A stretch of 64,000 nucleotides of DNA from Dipteronia dyeriana (GCA_032871835.1 CM065299.1:45892706-45956705), one strand, 5' to 3'; counted from the stretch's first letter, positions 22,405 through 33,426 are shown. Notes: generated by a model not told the origin, from the letters alone. Numbers and translations: made by a program.

Positions 22405-23140
22405 ATGGTGGAATGAACCTCAAATAACAGGCCACTATTACTTTTAGGCACTAACTATGGGTATTGGAAGTTAAGGATGAAAGCTTACATCCGCTCTATT
22501 GATGAAAGGGCTTGGATGGTAGTGGAAGAAGGTTATAGTCCTCCTACCAAGGTTTAAGAGGATGGAACCATGATACTCAAGCCAAGAAGGGAATGGACAA
22601 CGAATGGGTTTGAGGTTGCTAAATGACATCATCGTGCTATGAATGCCATCTCTGGAGGAGTTGATGGGCATCAATTCTTCTACATTTAAAATCTTGAATC
22701 CGTAAAGGAAGCTTGGGATACTCTCCAAGTTACTAATTAAGGAACCTTAACGGTGAAGAAATCGAGGCTTCAAATGTAGGCATCCCAATTTGAAGGTTTA
22801 AGTATGGGTGAAGAAGAAAAGTTTAAAGACTTCCAATTCTGGCTTCTTAACATTGTTAACCAATGTCAAGCACTTGGAGTACCTATCTCAAAAGAGCGTT
22901 TAAATTGGAAAATCCTTAGGTCTCTTCCTAAAAGATTCAAATCAAAAGTGACGGCCATTGAGAAAAGCAAGTATGTGCTTGAAGCCAAAGATTAAGAGTA
23001 AGGGAATCGCTCTCAATGCTATTGCGGAGGAGAGTGATGATGAAAGTGAAAAGCTGGCTCTTTTGGTTAGAAAGTTCAAGAAGTTTCTAAAGAAGAATGC
23101 CAAGCCTAAAGGCAAGTCTTCTAATGAGAAGGGAGTTTAG
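22405..23140 (+). pseudogene. B gag, broken by many stops
   Basis: The reading starts MVE then a stop, then goes through NYGYWKLRMKAYIRSIDERAW, the N-terminal gag block. After that come AMNAISGGVDGHQF, SVKEAWDTLQV, LSMGEEEKFKDFQFWLLNI and ILRSLPKRFKSKVTAIE, which together are the UBN2-type gag domain seen also in S1 (RSLPSRFESKVTALEE). At least seven stops interrupt it, and the frame shifts after KYVLEAK. It ends in a lysine-rich stretch (KKNAKPKGKSS). Confidence 0.85.
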
Positions 23141-23163
23141 AGAACATCATCTCCAATGTATCC

Positions 23164-23502
23164 TTGCAAACTCCGAGTGAAGCTAGTTCAACTCCAAAAG
23201 GTACAATCTCATCTTTTATTCCAATTTTCCATTATTACCACACAATAGGTCACATTAAGCCTAGGTGTTATAAAGATATAGAAAAATGCAAATTAGGAAA
23301 TGAATCTAGAGATAAGGAGATTAAACTTCAACTTGAACATGCTAAGGTCTTGAAAGTTCAGAAACATGATAATATTGCTAAGCATGAGAAGAAGTTGTGG
23401 AGTAGAAAGAATACTAATCTTGTTCAACTTGATAAAGCTTGTGTTGAAAATGTTAAGGAAAAGTGTGTTAATGATATTCTTGTTAATCAAGTCATTGAAT
23501 GA
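23164..23502 (+). pseudogene. B gag tail with decayed zinc knuckle and coiled coil
   Basis: A 112-codon open stretch. FHYYHTIGHIKPRCYK has the spacing of a CCHC knuckle (compare CHYCGVEGHIRQKC in S1), but the first two cysteines are Phe and Tyr. A lysine/glutamate-rich, coiled-coil-like segment follows. In an ordinary Sirevirus the protease DSG would come next; here the text after 23503 (VVKDDIGNVYVG..) has no such motif. Confidence 0.6.
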
Positions 23503-25275
23503 CTTTACTCTAGATTTAACATTGTTGTCAAGGATGATATTGGAAATGTTTATGTAGGTACACCCAAGAACAAGTGGTTCAAGGGTGACTGCTCTTATCA
23601 CTAATATAAGAAGCACATGTGAGGTAGCTTTGAGGCAATATATCAATTATGTTGAGAATTCTTGCTTCCTAGCTTTGAATACTCCATGTATTGATATGAA
23701 CTTGGTTATCTCACATCATATTTGATATGATGGTCAAAATTTGTTGATTAACTTTAAAGAATTTCTTTTGATATATGTGTTGATTGAGTTGAGATATTAT
23801 GCTTTTTATCCTCTTGTTGTGAAACATCGTCAACTTGGTGTCATGAGGACAATCAAGGCAAAAGTGCTCATAAAAAGGGCGGAAGTATGATATTTGGTGA
23901 ATATAATGTGCAAAAAGGTAACTCTATACTCTAATGCATGTTCTCTTAGATATTCATCTTTTGACTTAATTTTTGATATTCATCTCATAGCATGTCATAT
24001 TAGAGAATTTTGTATAGCATACATATGGTTCTCATTGACATTTGCTATTTTAGGATCTAATAGTGGTATTGCTCACATTGATCTTAACTTTGATGATTGT
24101 TTGTGTATAATATATTGAGTGGCATTACTTTTGAAAATATTAGCTTCATATTCTTTGAAAGCTACTCATTAGAGAAGTAATGATCTTGAATAAGTCTCTA
24201 CTTATTGTTCTTAGATCATGTGCTTATGAGCCATAAAATCTTGGTTTTCTAAAATTGCACCTTGCTTCTCTTATATGTTTTGCTAGTAGGTTGAGTTTAC
24301 TAATATGTAAACTTTGGATACGCCTTGAAGTTTTTGTGCTTAAGTACATTTAAAATGTCCTATGGTTAGTATCCATTTTGCTTCGGTAAATACATAGAAC
24401 TCAATGAGCACCTTCATGGAAAGGGCTACACACATTGGTTGTGAAAGCTACTCAATGTTGGAAAGAGCTACACCATTGTGATGAGTGAAAACCGTCATGA
24501 AGTGAATTTTGTTTTTGTAAAAAAAAAAAAAAAAGTGGAAAAATCAAAGAAGTGATGAAATGAAATCATAAAAAATAAAATCTTTGATTCAAAGCCTAAA
24601 AAGAAAAGGAGGAAGGCTTAAAAAGGAGTATAGTTGAAAATCAAATGAGCTCGGGTTGAAAAACATAAATGGGATGACGAGCCACATGCATACACAAGCT
24701 CATATGTTGAAATCTATTCTCTTAAAAGCAAAAATTCCGGATGATAATCGGCTTGACTTTTTATTGAAAAAGCTTAAGATGAATAGTTGTTGGAAATTGT
24801 TTGCATGTTGATTATCAAACTACTTCTTGATATATATTTTAAGCATATCTCTCGTACACACACTTTGTTTATAAATATAATGATATTTTAGCAATTGTTG
24901 AAGAATTATGAGAGAACTTGAAAAATATTGTGTATCTCTTTTAGCATATGAAGCATATTTTGTTTATATTTCTTCAAATTGCTTGAATGTGTGATAGTGT
25001 GAACATCTTTGTGAACTTTATGCTATCATTGATTTTAGTTATAGCATTTATCAAGGGGGTGCATTGTATGCTAGACATTGTTCTCTTTATGATATGTTCA
25101 CATGCTTCATTTTGTTACATGGTGGCATATTTTGACTTAATGATACTTGTAAGATATTACTCACTATCTTTGTCTTGCATAATGATTCATTCTTTAGTCA
25201 TATGTCTTTGTTTTTATACATTTGTGACTAATATGCTTGTTTTGTCTTTCACTCACTTTTGTTGTATGTATATAG
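23503..25275 (+). other. B: AT-rich DNA where pol should be; possible intron
   Basis: I find no pol motif on either strand. The DNA is AT-rich with an A16 run (24518-24533). The last 300 bases are strongly T-rich and end in TATATAG at 25271-25275, 21 bases before the ATG of the next ORF. That is a plausible 3' splice site, so part of this region may be an intron joining an LTR or gag leader to the downstream ORF. Confidence 0.5.
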
Positions 25276-25296
25276 CATCTTATAACACAAGAACAA

Positions 25297-26052
25297 ATGG
25301 GAAGAACTAAGGTTACCGGAAGTGGAAATCAATTGAATCCCGTTGTGAAAGCCAAGTCTACCTCAAAAGGATCCAAAGCTTTAAGGACAAAAGATTTAGG
25401 GATCTTTGGAACTAAGAAGATATTTCAAGAGAGAGGCATTGACTTAGGTAAGTATAAAGATTCTTATGTTCTTAAGTGCATTAAGGATAGAAATTGGGAA
25501 TCTTGGGTGAGCATGTTAGGAATTATGAATGATACTCTTGGTAGAGAGTTTTATCTTGAATATAGAGAAAGTGCCACCTTATTGGATGATTTGATGGAGA
25601 TTAGGGGTGTTGTGTTTAGAGTTAACCCGAAAAACATTAACAAGTTTCTTAGGCTATCTAATGATATAGATTCAAATTTTCTAGATGTAGATGTCATTGA
25701 GAATTTTAATATCATGGGTAGAACTCTTTGTGGTAATGCTTCTTTTGAGTGGAAAGGTAGAGCATATATTAGTCAACATGAGTTAACTAAGGCTAGTGCC
25801 TTTTGGCATCTATTCATTTCCACTACCATTATTGGATCTTCGAATTCAACCGAGTTGAATAAGGACAAGATCAAAATAGTGTATGCCTTGGTGACTAATC
25901 AACCTATAAACCTTGGGTATCTACTCATGCTTTATATTGATAGTATGGCTTTCTCTACTAGAGGAGAAAAAAAGCTTACATTATCGAGGTTTATAACTTC
26001 AATGTGTTTAGCTCGTGGTGTTAAAAGTAGAGAAGATGATGTGTTAGTATAA
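25297..26052 (+). CDS. B: 251-aa plant 'putative transposon protein'-like ORF
   Basis: This is the longest intact ORF of B. It opens MGRTKVTGSG with a basic N-terminus, then GIFGTKKIFQERGIDLGKYK, NWESWVSMLG, VREFYLEY-like REFYLEYRES, IRGVVFRVNPKNINKFLRL, ASFEWKGRAYISQHELTK, AFWHLFISTTII, NKDKIKIVYALVTNQPINLG and LSRFITSMCLARGV. This series of blocks resembles the plant-specific domain annotated as putative plant transposon protein (the PF20167-like group), found in many plant retroelements; no biochemical function is established. I know the match only from pattern memory. A stop at 26053 cuts it short of the usual coiled-coil tail. Confidence 0.65.
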   Translation: MGRTKVTGSGNQLNPVVKAKSTSKGSKALRTKDLGIFGTKKIFQERGIDLGKYKDSYVLKCIKDRNWESWVSMLGIMNDTLGREFYLEYRESATLLDDLMEIRGVVFRVNPKNINKFLRLSNDIDSNFLDVDVIENFNIMGRTLCGNASFEWKGRAYISQHELTKASAFWHLFISTTIIGSSNSTELNKDKIKIVYALVTNQPINLGYLLMLYIDSMAFSTRGEKKLTLSRFITSMCLARGVKSREDDVLV

Positions 26053-26357
26053 CCCTTGGAAAAGTATAGTGATAAACATGTGTCATACATGTCATATAAG
26101 GATAGGGTAAGACATGTGATACTTTTGGACTGTTTAGTAGTTCTCAAGTTGATTGTCATGTGATTAGCACAAACATTCTTCCGGATTGGGCTATTCAATT
26201 GATGGAGAAGGTTGATGAACTTAGTGCTTTAGTTGTTCAACAAGATGATAGGATAAAAGAGTTTGAAGAATGTATTGCTTCAAGTTCAAGACCACCTCTC
26301 AAGCATTATGTTAGATCAAATACTCGCACATCTTTCTTTGGTGGACCAAGTAGCTAG
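26053..26357 (+). pseudogene. B ORF tail, out of frame
   Basis: After the stop at 26053 the sense continues (HVSYMSYKDRV) and then shifts frame. Bases 26160-26357 read ILPDWAIQLMEKVDELSALVVQQDDRIKEFE, a short coiled coil, and end with a serine-rich tail. Such a coiled coil is common after this kind of domain, so I take it as the broken C-terminus of the same gene. Confidence 0.5.
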
Positions 26358-26404
26358 TATTTGAGTCTTGTGGTATATTTCTTACCTTTTTGGCATCATT
26401 TCCT

Positions 26405-26816
26405 GTCAAAAAGGGGGAGAAAGAGATGATAGTTACTTAGTTTCTTTTTATGTTGTTTTTGTGAACTTTTGAACTTTCAATGGCATGTAATAATTAGTCT
26501 TAAGATTTGGTTAAAAATTCTTGTGTTTTGGCATGTATTGAGGGGGAGATACATGTATTTGTGGACTTAATTGTATATTCTTATCCATATTATATGTTGC
26601 CATTTGTTGTTTTTCTCTTGTATAGGCATTGTGCTTTGAGATGATTTGTAGGTTGTTTCAAGAGAAGATCAAGATAAAGTTCAAGAGTTGATGAAGATTA
26701 GTTATAGGAATCATACTCATTGTAATGTGAGGGAGTGATTTTGTGACCTATCTTCATTTTTATATTTGTAGTAAATGTATAGGTGTTTTGACATGGAATT
26801 TGCCAAAGGGGGAGAT
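26405..26816 (+). promoter_or_regulatory. B: three polypurine tracts before the 3' LTR
   Basis: AAAAAGGGGGAGAAAGAGATG (about 26408), TTGAGGGGGAGATACATG (about 26538) and CCAAAGGGGGAGAT (26803-26816). The last abuts the LTR and is the working tract. Repeated PPT-like sequences in front of the 3' LTR are a known Sirevirus trait, and they support the lineage call for B although its pol is absent. Confidence 0.75.
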
Positions 26817-29163
26817 TGTTAGGTTTTAGTTTGTGTTTGCATTAATTCCATATCAAAATGATGTTTACTTGTAATGATTTAGTTGTTTAGATTCATGATG
26901 ATTCAAGCTTCAAAGAAGAATGAACAACAAGTCAAAGCAAGTTCTAAGTCTTCAAAGAGAAAGGATGCAATATGGTTCTACAAAGGTATACTAAGACCTT
27001 ATCTTTCTCTTACAAGGCTAAGGCACACACACACAATTCATACATTTGTGTCCCTTCATCGTTGTGCACCATTATAGGCACACATATACAATTCATTCAT
27101 ATGTGTCCCTGCATCGATGTACACCATGTATAACACATTCACACACTTGAAGATGGATGCTCAAGTATTGGTATGGAAATAACATGTTTTGGAAAAATGC
27201 ATGATTTGAGACTATCTCTATGTAGTTTGCATTCTAGTGTGAATTGTGTTTGTATGTGTATATGTTTGTATAAAATGGATATTGAACTTGAATTTAATCT
27301 TAAATCATTCTTGATTGAGTTTCGGTCATTTCGGTTACTCATACTATTGATTTCAAGTTCTAAGTCAAAAGATACTACAATTTCAACTCATGTTGCATAC
27401 ATTGTCTTCGTATTCATATATCGAGTCGAATTATTATTTTCTGGGTTGAGTATCTTATATGTTCACGTCCGTGAAAGAGTTACGGTTTTTAATCCATAAA
27501 CGGATTCGAATTCCGAGTTCGGAAGCCAAAGAATGGTCGAAGAGCGTGAGAGGAGTGCAAGGGAGTTGCACCATGGCCAAAACCCATTCATTGGTGCAAG
27601 CCCGAGATGGCACGTGGCCATTCATTGGTGCAAGCCCAAGATAGCGAGTGCAGAAATTTTCTCTGTACATTTTCTCACATTCCAAATACCATAACTTCTT
27701 TATTTAAACTCCGATTTGAGTGATTCGATGTTGAGAGTGTTTGTCTATTCATCCTCCATATTTTCTCTGAAGGTTTGAGTGAGTTTTATTGCTGTTTTTG
27801 GATTCTAAACTCACAAAAATGGGACTGCACCAAAATCAACTAAGGTTTTGATTTTCCCTCAAAGTTTTCTTATAAAACTTGGTCAATTGCCTTGGGTTTT
27901 CTTCTTCAACATATATATGTGTATTGTGAGTGTTTTGATTTGAGTTTTGAACTCATTTAAAGCTAGGCTGAGTTTCAATTGAAATCTTACATGTTGAGTT
28001 AGGTTTTGATTTTGCCTACTTTTTCACATATTTGGGATTGTATTGTGCTAGCTTTGATTCTAGGACTTTTTGATGATCTTTGATTGATTGATTTTGTGAA
28101 AAAATAGTTCCTCACATGTATTAGGCTCTCTTTGGCCGATTTCTCACAATGATACATGTGCTTATGTTCTTTTGAGCTATTCATGTGTTTTGTTGAATCT
28201 ATGAAAAGGAATATGCTCTAGAACTTTAGCTTTAATCTAAATGACTTTGTCACATGATTTTAGCATGTTTTTTGGTTTATGTGATTTAAACTTGATTATG
28301 TGTTAATTGAACATATCTTGTGATTCAAGTTTTAAATCTATGCATGTATCAAGGTTGTAATTAATGTTGAACATATCTTACATGATCTAGATGGATTAAA
28401 CATACATAATGGACTAGACTACATTTGATTTGTGCATTCATGCTCATGTCTAGTATTTTTTGTAGGATGTGTTGATCATAATATTCTATGTTGCGTGCTT
28501 GTTTGCGTTTTGCATTTATGATCACCTAGATGCCTTGTGAGAAGGAAGTCTTGACAATAGGTGTGAGACCTATGTTGTTGAGCAAGAAAGTCTTGGCAAG
28601 AGGTGTGAGACCCTGGATTGTCCATCAAGGAAGTCTTGGCTAGAGTCAGAAGGACTCGGATAGTCGAGCAAGAAGTCTTTCCTAGGGTCGTGATGATCCG
28701 AAAGGGTGATCGAGGAAGTCTTGACTAGAGTCGGGAGGACTCGGATAGTTGAGCAAGAAGTCTTGCCTTGGGTCGTGAGGATCTGGAAAGGTGAGCGATG
28801 AAGTCTTGACAAGAGGTGTGAGGCCTCGGATTGTAGAAAATAAGGGCGACATCTTCATGAGTAGGATAGAAGGGTAGTTTCTAGGTGAAGGGGTCACTTG
28901 AGAGATTGTACTTGTCTTATCTACTAGTGGATTTTATTTTCCGGTGGTTGCTAACCCGTGGATGTTTCCTCTTCGGAGGCTTACCACGTTATATCGTGTG
29001 TCAACTTTTTTCTATCCCTATCTCTCTTGTATTTGTATTTGTTATTTGAATACTATTGATAGAACTCTTTATGTAAGTTGACTTCCTTTTTTATAATATA
29101 GATTATGTATGTGTTACAATTACTTGTTTGTATCACACTTTACTTGATTTATATTTTGATTGA
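26817..29163 (+). repeat. B 3' LTR, promoter region damaged and end missing
   Basis: TGTTAGGTTTTAG onward aligns with 19639-22135. Near 27577-27648 a 29-bp segment (GCCATTCATTGGTGCAAGCC..) is doubled, and about 150 bp holding the palindromes and TATA-like site of the 5' LTR are gone. The block at 28328-28390 is longer than in the 5' LTR. It stops in TTTGATTGA at 29163, about 165 bp before the end, lacking the poly-C block. Confidence 0.88.
28540..28850. repeat. minisatellite in the B 3' LTR
   Basis: The same 42-bp-type units as 21420-21815 but about seven, without the exact 85-bp duplication. Confidence 0.85.
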
Positions 29164-29521
29164 ACTAGACAATTAGCCCAAATGATATATACTCCCAAAG
29201 GAGGGATATTCGTGAGGGTTTATATTGAAGGTCGATAACTTGGTAACACACTCAATGTAATTTTATTAATATCCTCCCAAGAGTTCTTGTTAATAAAATT
29301 GCAAAACTAAATTTTAAAATGCTGGTTGTTATGTTAACAATTAGGTAGGACCTAGTCCAACTAGTTAATGGTGCGTACTCCCAAAGGAGGCGTGACATTT
29401 ATCGGTGTTAGATCACCGTTGAATTTTATGATTGAATTATTTTATTTAATTCAAGATAAATATTTGAAAGTGCTTTATTGTGATTGTTTAGTAATATAAT
29501 TTTTGTTATTGTTCATAAGTC
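29164..29521 (+). other. A2 leader, 5' part deleted
   Basis: Leader of the second family-A element, joined directly to the broken end of B. LTR end, PBS and the first leader part are absent. It contains two copies of CTCCCAAAGGAG (29192-29203, 29378-29389), one CCTCCCAAGAG (29273-29283), and a perfect 10-bp inverted repeat (29260-29299). It ends at the gag ATG. Confidence 0.7.
29260..29299 (+). other. leader stem-loop
   Basis: ATTTTATTAA (29260-29269) and TTAATAAAAT (29290-29299) are perfect 10-bp arms around a 20-nt loop holding CCTCCCAAGAG. With the flanking CTCC/GGAG small palindromes this looks like RNA structure of the kind used for dimerisation or packaging in LTR-element leaders; that role is inference. 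Confidence 0.5.
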
Positions 29522-30300
29522 ATGACCCCATCCATAATCAACATCCTAAAATATAATACTTTAACTGGTGATAATTATGCCACATGGAAAAGGAATATCG
29601 TGTTGTTGTTGCAAGCTGAAAAAACATAAGTTTGTTATATCTAATCCTAAACAACCAACTCCTATTAATGAATCTAATGATCAGCAAAGAGACGAGTATC
29701 AGCAGTGGAAGTCTTTAGATGAGATGGCTAAATGTTACATTATGGCCACCATCTCCGGCGTGTTGCAACAACAACAACAAGAAGGAAATGAGACTGCTGC
29801 CGATATAATGATGTCTCTAGAAGAGATGTTTGCTATGAAGTCCAGGATGACTCAGAGAGAGGCAGTGACTGCTTTCATGAATCTTAGGATGAAACCTGGA
29901 CAGGATGTGAAAGATCACATGATGAAAGTCTCAGCACATCTCAATATTACTGAACTCATTGGTGTTGAGATAGATGGTGAGACAAAAATTGACATGATCA
30001 TTAACTCTCTATCAGATTTCTTTGATCAGTTCAAGTTGGACCACACCTTGAAAAATAAAGAATACACATTGCAAGACCTAATTCAAGATGTTCAAAGCGC
30101 CGAGAAAATCCTTGTGAAAGTCAAAGGTCAAATGATTCATACGGTAGGTAAAGTTGCTACTGTTAAGACTCATAGGATGGTCAAGAAACAACATAAGAAA
30201 AAACAACTAGGACCTACTAAGAAGGAGGCAAAGAAAGTAATCAAGATCAAAGAGAAGTGTTTCCTTTGTGGTCAAAAGGGACATTGAAAAAGAAAATGCC
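29522..30300 (+). pseudogene. A2 gag
   Basis: The ATG at 29522 opens MTPSIINILKYNTLTGDNYATWKR, cut here: the LTGDNYATWKRN block is the standard start of Angela-type Gag. A frameshift at about 29625 leads into the main frame (to 30287): DEMAKCYIMATISGVLQ, AFMNLRMKPGQDVKDH, LIGVEIDGETKIDMIINSL (capsid domain) and the CCHC knuckle CFLCGQKGH.KRKC, in which a TGG to TGA change puts a stop inside the knuckle. It is the most complete gag in the window, about 260 codons, near usual length. Confidence 0.9.
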
Positions 30301-31860
30301 ATAAGTCTCAGGACAAGAAGGAAGAAGGTAATATTTATTATCTTGAAACATGTTTTTTGGAGGATTCTACGGATTCTTGAATCATAGACTCCATAACCAC
30401 TAATCATGTTTGTTTTTCTTTACATGGGTTTAAGGAAAAGAAAAGGCTTGAATGAGAATGAATTCAACTTTCGTTAAGGCGACAAAGCGTTGGTGTCTAC
30501 TAGTGCAGTGGGAGATATTAGAATTAATTTAGATTCTTATAGGCATTTAGATTTAATAGAAATTTATTATGTACCTAAATTCAAGAGGAATTTAATTTCA
30601 GTTTCTTGCTTAAATAAATTTGGATTTTCAGTTACTTTTAATAAATCTTTTATTACTAGTAGGAATAAAAAATTTGTTTGCAAAGGTACATTGGAAAACG
30701 GTTTATTCTATTTGCATAACAATATCTCTCACTTGTTAGACACGGAATCAATGCAACCCAGTCATAAAAAAGTAAAATTATCAAAAGATGAAACCTACCT
30801 ATGGCATTTGCGCCTAGGTCCTTTAACCTTGATAGGATCAAAAGATTGTTTAGTGATGAACCTTTAACTGACTTAAAGGTTGATGATCTACCAACTTGTG
30901 AATCTTGTTTGGAAGGTAAAATGACCAAAAGGTCATGCACGACCAAAGGCACAAGAGCCACTCAATATTTAGGATTGATACACACTTATGTGTGTGGTTC
31001 TATGAGCATTTATTCTAAAGGTGGATACGAGTACTTCATCATTTTCATGGATAAATACTTAAGATTTGGCTATGTGTATCTCATAAGACATAAGTCGGAC
31101 ACTTTTGACATGTTCAAAGCATTTAAAGCTGAAGTTGAAAATCAATTTGTGAAACACATAAAAATCCTAAGGTTTGATCGTGGTGGAGAATATCTATCTA
31201 GTGAGTTTCAGCAATATCTTATTGATAATGAGACAATTTCTTAGTTTTTTGCACTAGGTACACCTCAACAAAATGTGGTGGTAGAAACGAGAAATATAAC
31301 TCTTTTGAACACGGTTAGGTCTATGCTGAGTTATTCAATGTTTCTGAATTCTTTTAAGGGATGTGCTTTACAAACCGCTTTGTACATTTTAAACGATGTA
31401 CCATCTTAGTCGGTTCCTAAAACACTACTTAAGTTGTGGACTAGACAAAAGCCTAGTTTACAACACTGAAGGATAATTAGATGCCCTACTTACGTGTTAA
31501 AAGGAAAGACAGAAAAGATGGAGTCCCATTCAGAAACATGCATATTTGTAGGGTATCCAAAAAGGATATTATTTCTATAGTCCTTCTAATCTTCAAGTAT
31601 TAGTTTCTACAAATGCAAAATTTTTAGAAGAGGACTATATGAATAATTTTGTGCCTAAAAGTAGAATTGTCCTGAATAAGCTTTCAGGGGATACAATTCC
31701 ATAAGAGGTTTCACAACCTAGCCCAATTTCAAGTTCCGTACCAATACAAGATCAACAATCTACCATTCCTTGTCTTAGTGGGAGGGTTAGTAGACAATCA
31801 GAGAGATACATCGGTCTATGAAAATCAGTAAAGAATCTTCTAGACGATGATGATCCCTAC
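30301..31860 (+). pseudogene. A2 protease and integrase
   Basis: The protease motif reads TDS-stop-IIDSITTNHVC: the Trp codon is a stop and the glycine of the DSG active site is Ile. The frame from 30490 covers SAVGDIRINLDSYRH to ENGLFYLHN. Integrase follows with YLWHLRLG, CESCLEGKMTKRS (HHCC), GLIHTYVCGS in which the first catalytic Asp region is altered (HTD to HTY), and RFDRGGEYLSSEF. The Glu segment reads QQNVVVETRN, so that Glu is kept. Stops occur at 31243 and further on. Confidence 0.85.
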
Positions 31861-33425
31861 ACGTACAAGGAAGCTATGGAAGATGTTGATTGTCGCTATT
31901 AGCAAAAAGCAATACAATCCAAAATTGAATATATGCTAAAAGATAAAGTTTGGTCTCTTATAGATTCCCTAAAGGGATAAAACCCATTGGGTACAAGTGG
32001 GTATAAAAGAGGAAGAGAGGAATGGATGGAAATGTGGAAACCTTTAAAGCTAGATTGGTAGCTAAAGGTTACACACAGAATGAAGGTATCGATTATGAGG
32101 AAACCTTCTCTCATGTGGCCATGCTTAAATTTATTATAATACTCTTATCCTTTACAGCATCTCTAGCCCTTAAGATTTGGAAAATGGATGTCAAGATAGT
32201 TTTCCTTAATGGAAGTATTGACGAGAGCATCTATATGATGCAACCAGAAGGATTCAATGAAAAGGACCAAGAGGAAAAGGTATGTAAGTTGTAAAGATCC
32301 ATATATGGATTGAAGCAAGCATCCAGATCCTGGAATATAAGGTTCAATCAAGCTGTAAAAAATTCAGGATTTATTCAAAACCTTGATGAACCCTGTGTAT
32401 ACAAAAGGATTAATGGCAACAATTTGGTTTTCCTAGCTCTTCACATTGATGATATACTACTCTTCGGAAACAATGTAGATGTATTGACATTAGTAAAAGA
32501 ATGGTTATGAAAACAATTTGATATGAAGGACTTAGGAAAAACAAGTTATATTCTTGGTATCCAAGTCATGAGGGATAGAAAGAATATAATGATTGCCTTA
32601 TCCTAAGCTTCATACATCGATAAAATCTTGTCTAGGTTTTCCATGCCAGATTCCAAGAAAGTTGTATTACTTTTCATACATGGAATCAAGCTTTCTGAGG
32701 AACAAGTTCCTAAGAATTAGCATGTAGAACATTTCATGAGTAATGTTCCATATCCCTCGGCATTTGGGAGTCTCATGTATGCAATGCTCTGCACTAGAAC
32801 AGATATTTGTTTTACTGTTGGAAAAGTTATCAGGTTTCAATCGAAACCTGGTCATGATCACTGGACGGCAGTCAAGTATCTTTTCAAGTATCTTAGGAGA
32901 AAGAGAGGTTATACACTTGTATACTATATAGGGGATTTAATTCCCATTTGGTATACAGATTTTGATTTCTAATCGGATTATGACTCCAGAAGATCAACAT
33001 CAGGATCTATGTCTACACTTAGAGGAGGGGTAGTCATATGGAGGAGTATCAAGCAATCTTGTATTGCTGATTCTACCAGGGAAGCTAAGTATGTTGCCGT
33101 ATGTGAAGCTTCTAAAGAGGTTGTCTGGCTCCGCCGATTCTTGATTGACTTGGAAGTGGTTCCTGATGCAAATAAGCAGATCACTATCTATTGTGACAAT
33201 AGTGGAGTAGTGGCTAATTCGAGAGAACCAAAATGTCATAAGATAGGGAAACACAATGATAGAAAGTATCACATTTTAAGAAAGATTGTGCATAGACACG
33301 TGACGATAACCAAGATTTTATCAGTAGAAAATCTAACGGATCCCTTCACAAAGACTCTTTCACAAAAGAGTTTCGATAGGCTCCTGGAGAATATGGGGAT
33401 AAAAGATATGACACATTCGCTATAG
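31861..33425 (+). pseudogene. A2 reverse transcriptase and RNase H
   Basis: RT blocks in order: [54 protein letters not shown], and the catalytic box as HIDD (LALHIDDILLFGNN) instead of YVDD, leaving both aspartates. RNase H (32736-33425) has GSLMYAMLCTRTDICF, SCIADSTREAKYVAVCEASKE (the usual EAEY Glu is Lys), IYCDNSGVVANSREPK and DPFTKTLSQKSF. Stops lie at 32294, 32510 and 32720 among others. Confidence 0.88.
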
Positions 33426-33426
33426 A

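Larger units (their letters stand above)
19639..29163 (+). mobile_element. B: Sirevirus-type non-autonomous LTR element, 9.5 kb
   Basis: Two related LTRs (TGTTAGGTTT.. at 19639 and 26817) flank a PBS, a broken gag, 1.8 kb of AT-rich DNA, a 251-codon ORF and a polypurine tract. No protease, integrase, RT or RNase H is found between the LTRs on either strand, so B could only have moved with enzymes from relatives. B entered the family-A LTR near its 3' end. Its own right end is missing: the 3' LTR stops about 165 bp early, at 29163, against A2 leader. Confidence 0.85.

Noticed and set aside
24987..25310. 107-codon hydrophobic ORF that could be called a membrane or Env-like protein
   Set aside because: T-rich DNA codes for Phe, Leu, Ile by chance; it overlaps a likely intron end and the start of the real ORF, and no other coding sign is present.
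28570..28897. minus-strand ORFs across the LTR minisatellite (also 44628-44987)
   Set aside because: They are open only because a ~42-bp unit, a multiple of three, lacks stops in that frame; they follow the repeat and not a gene.
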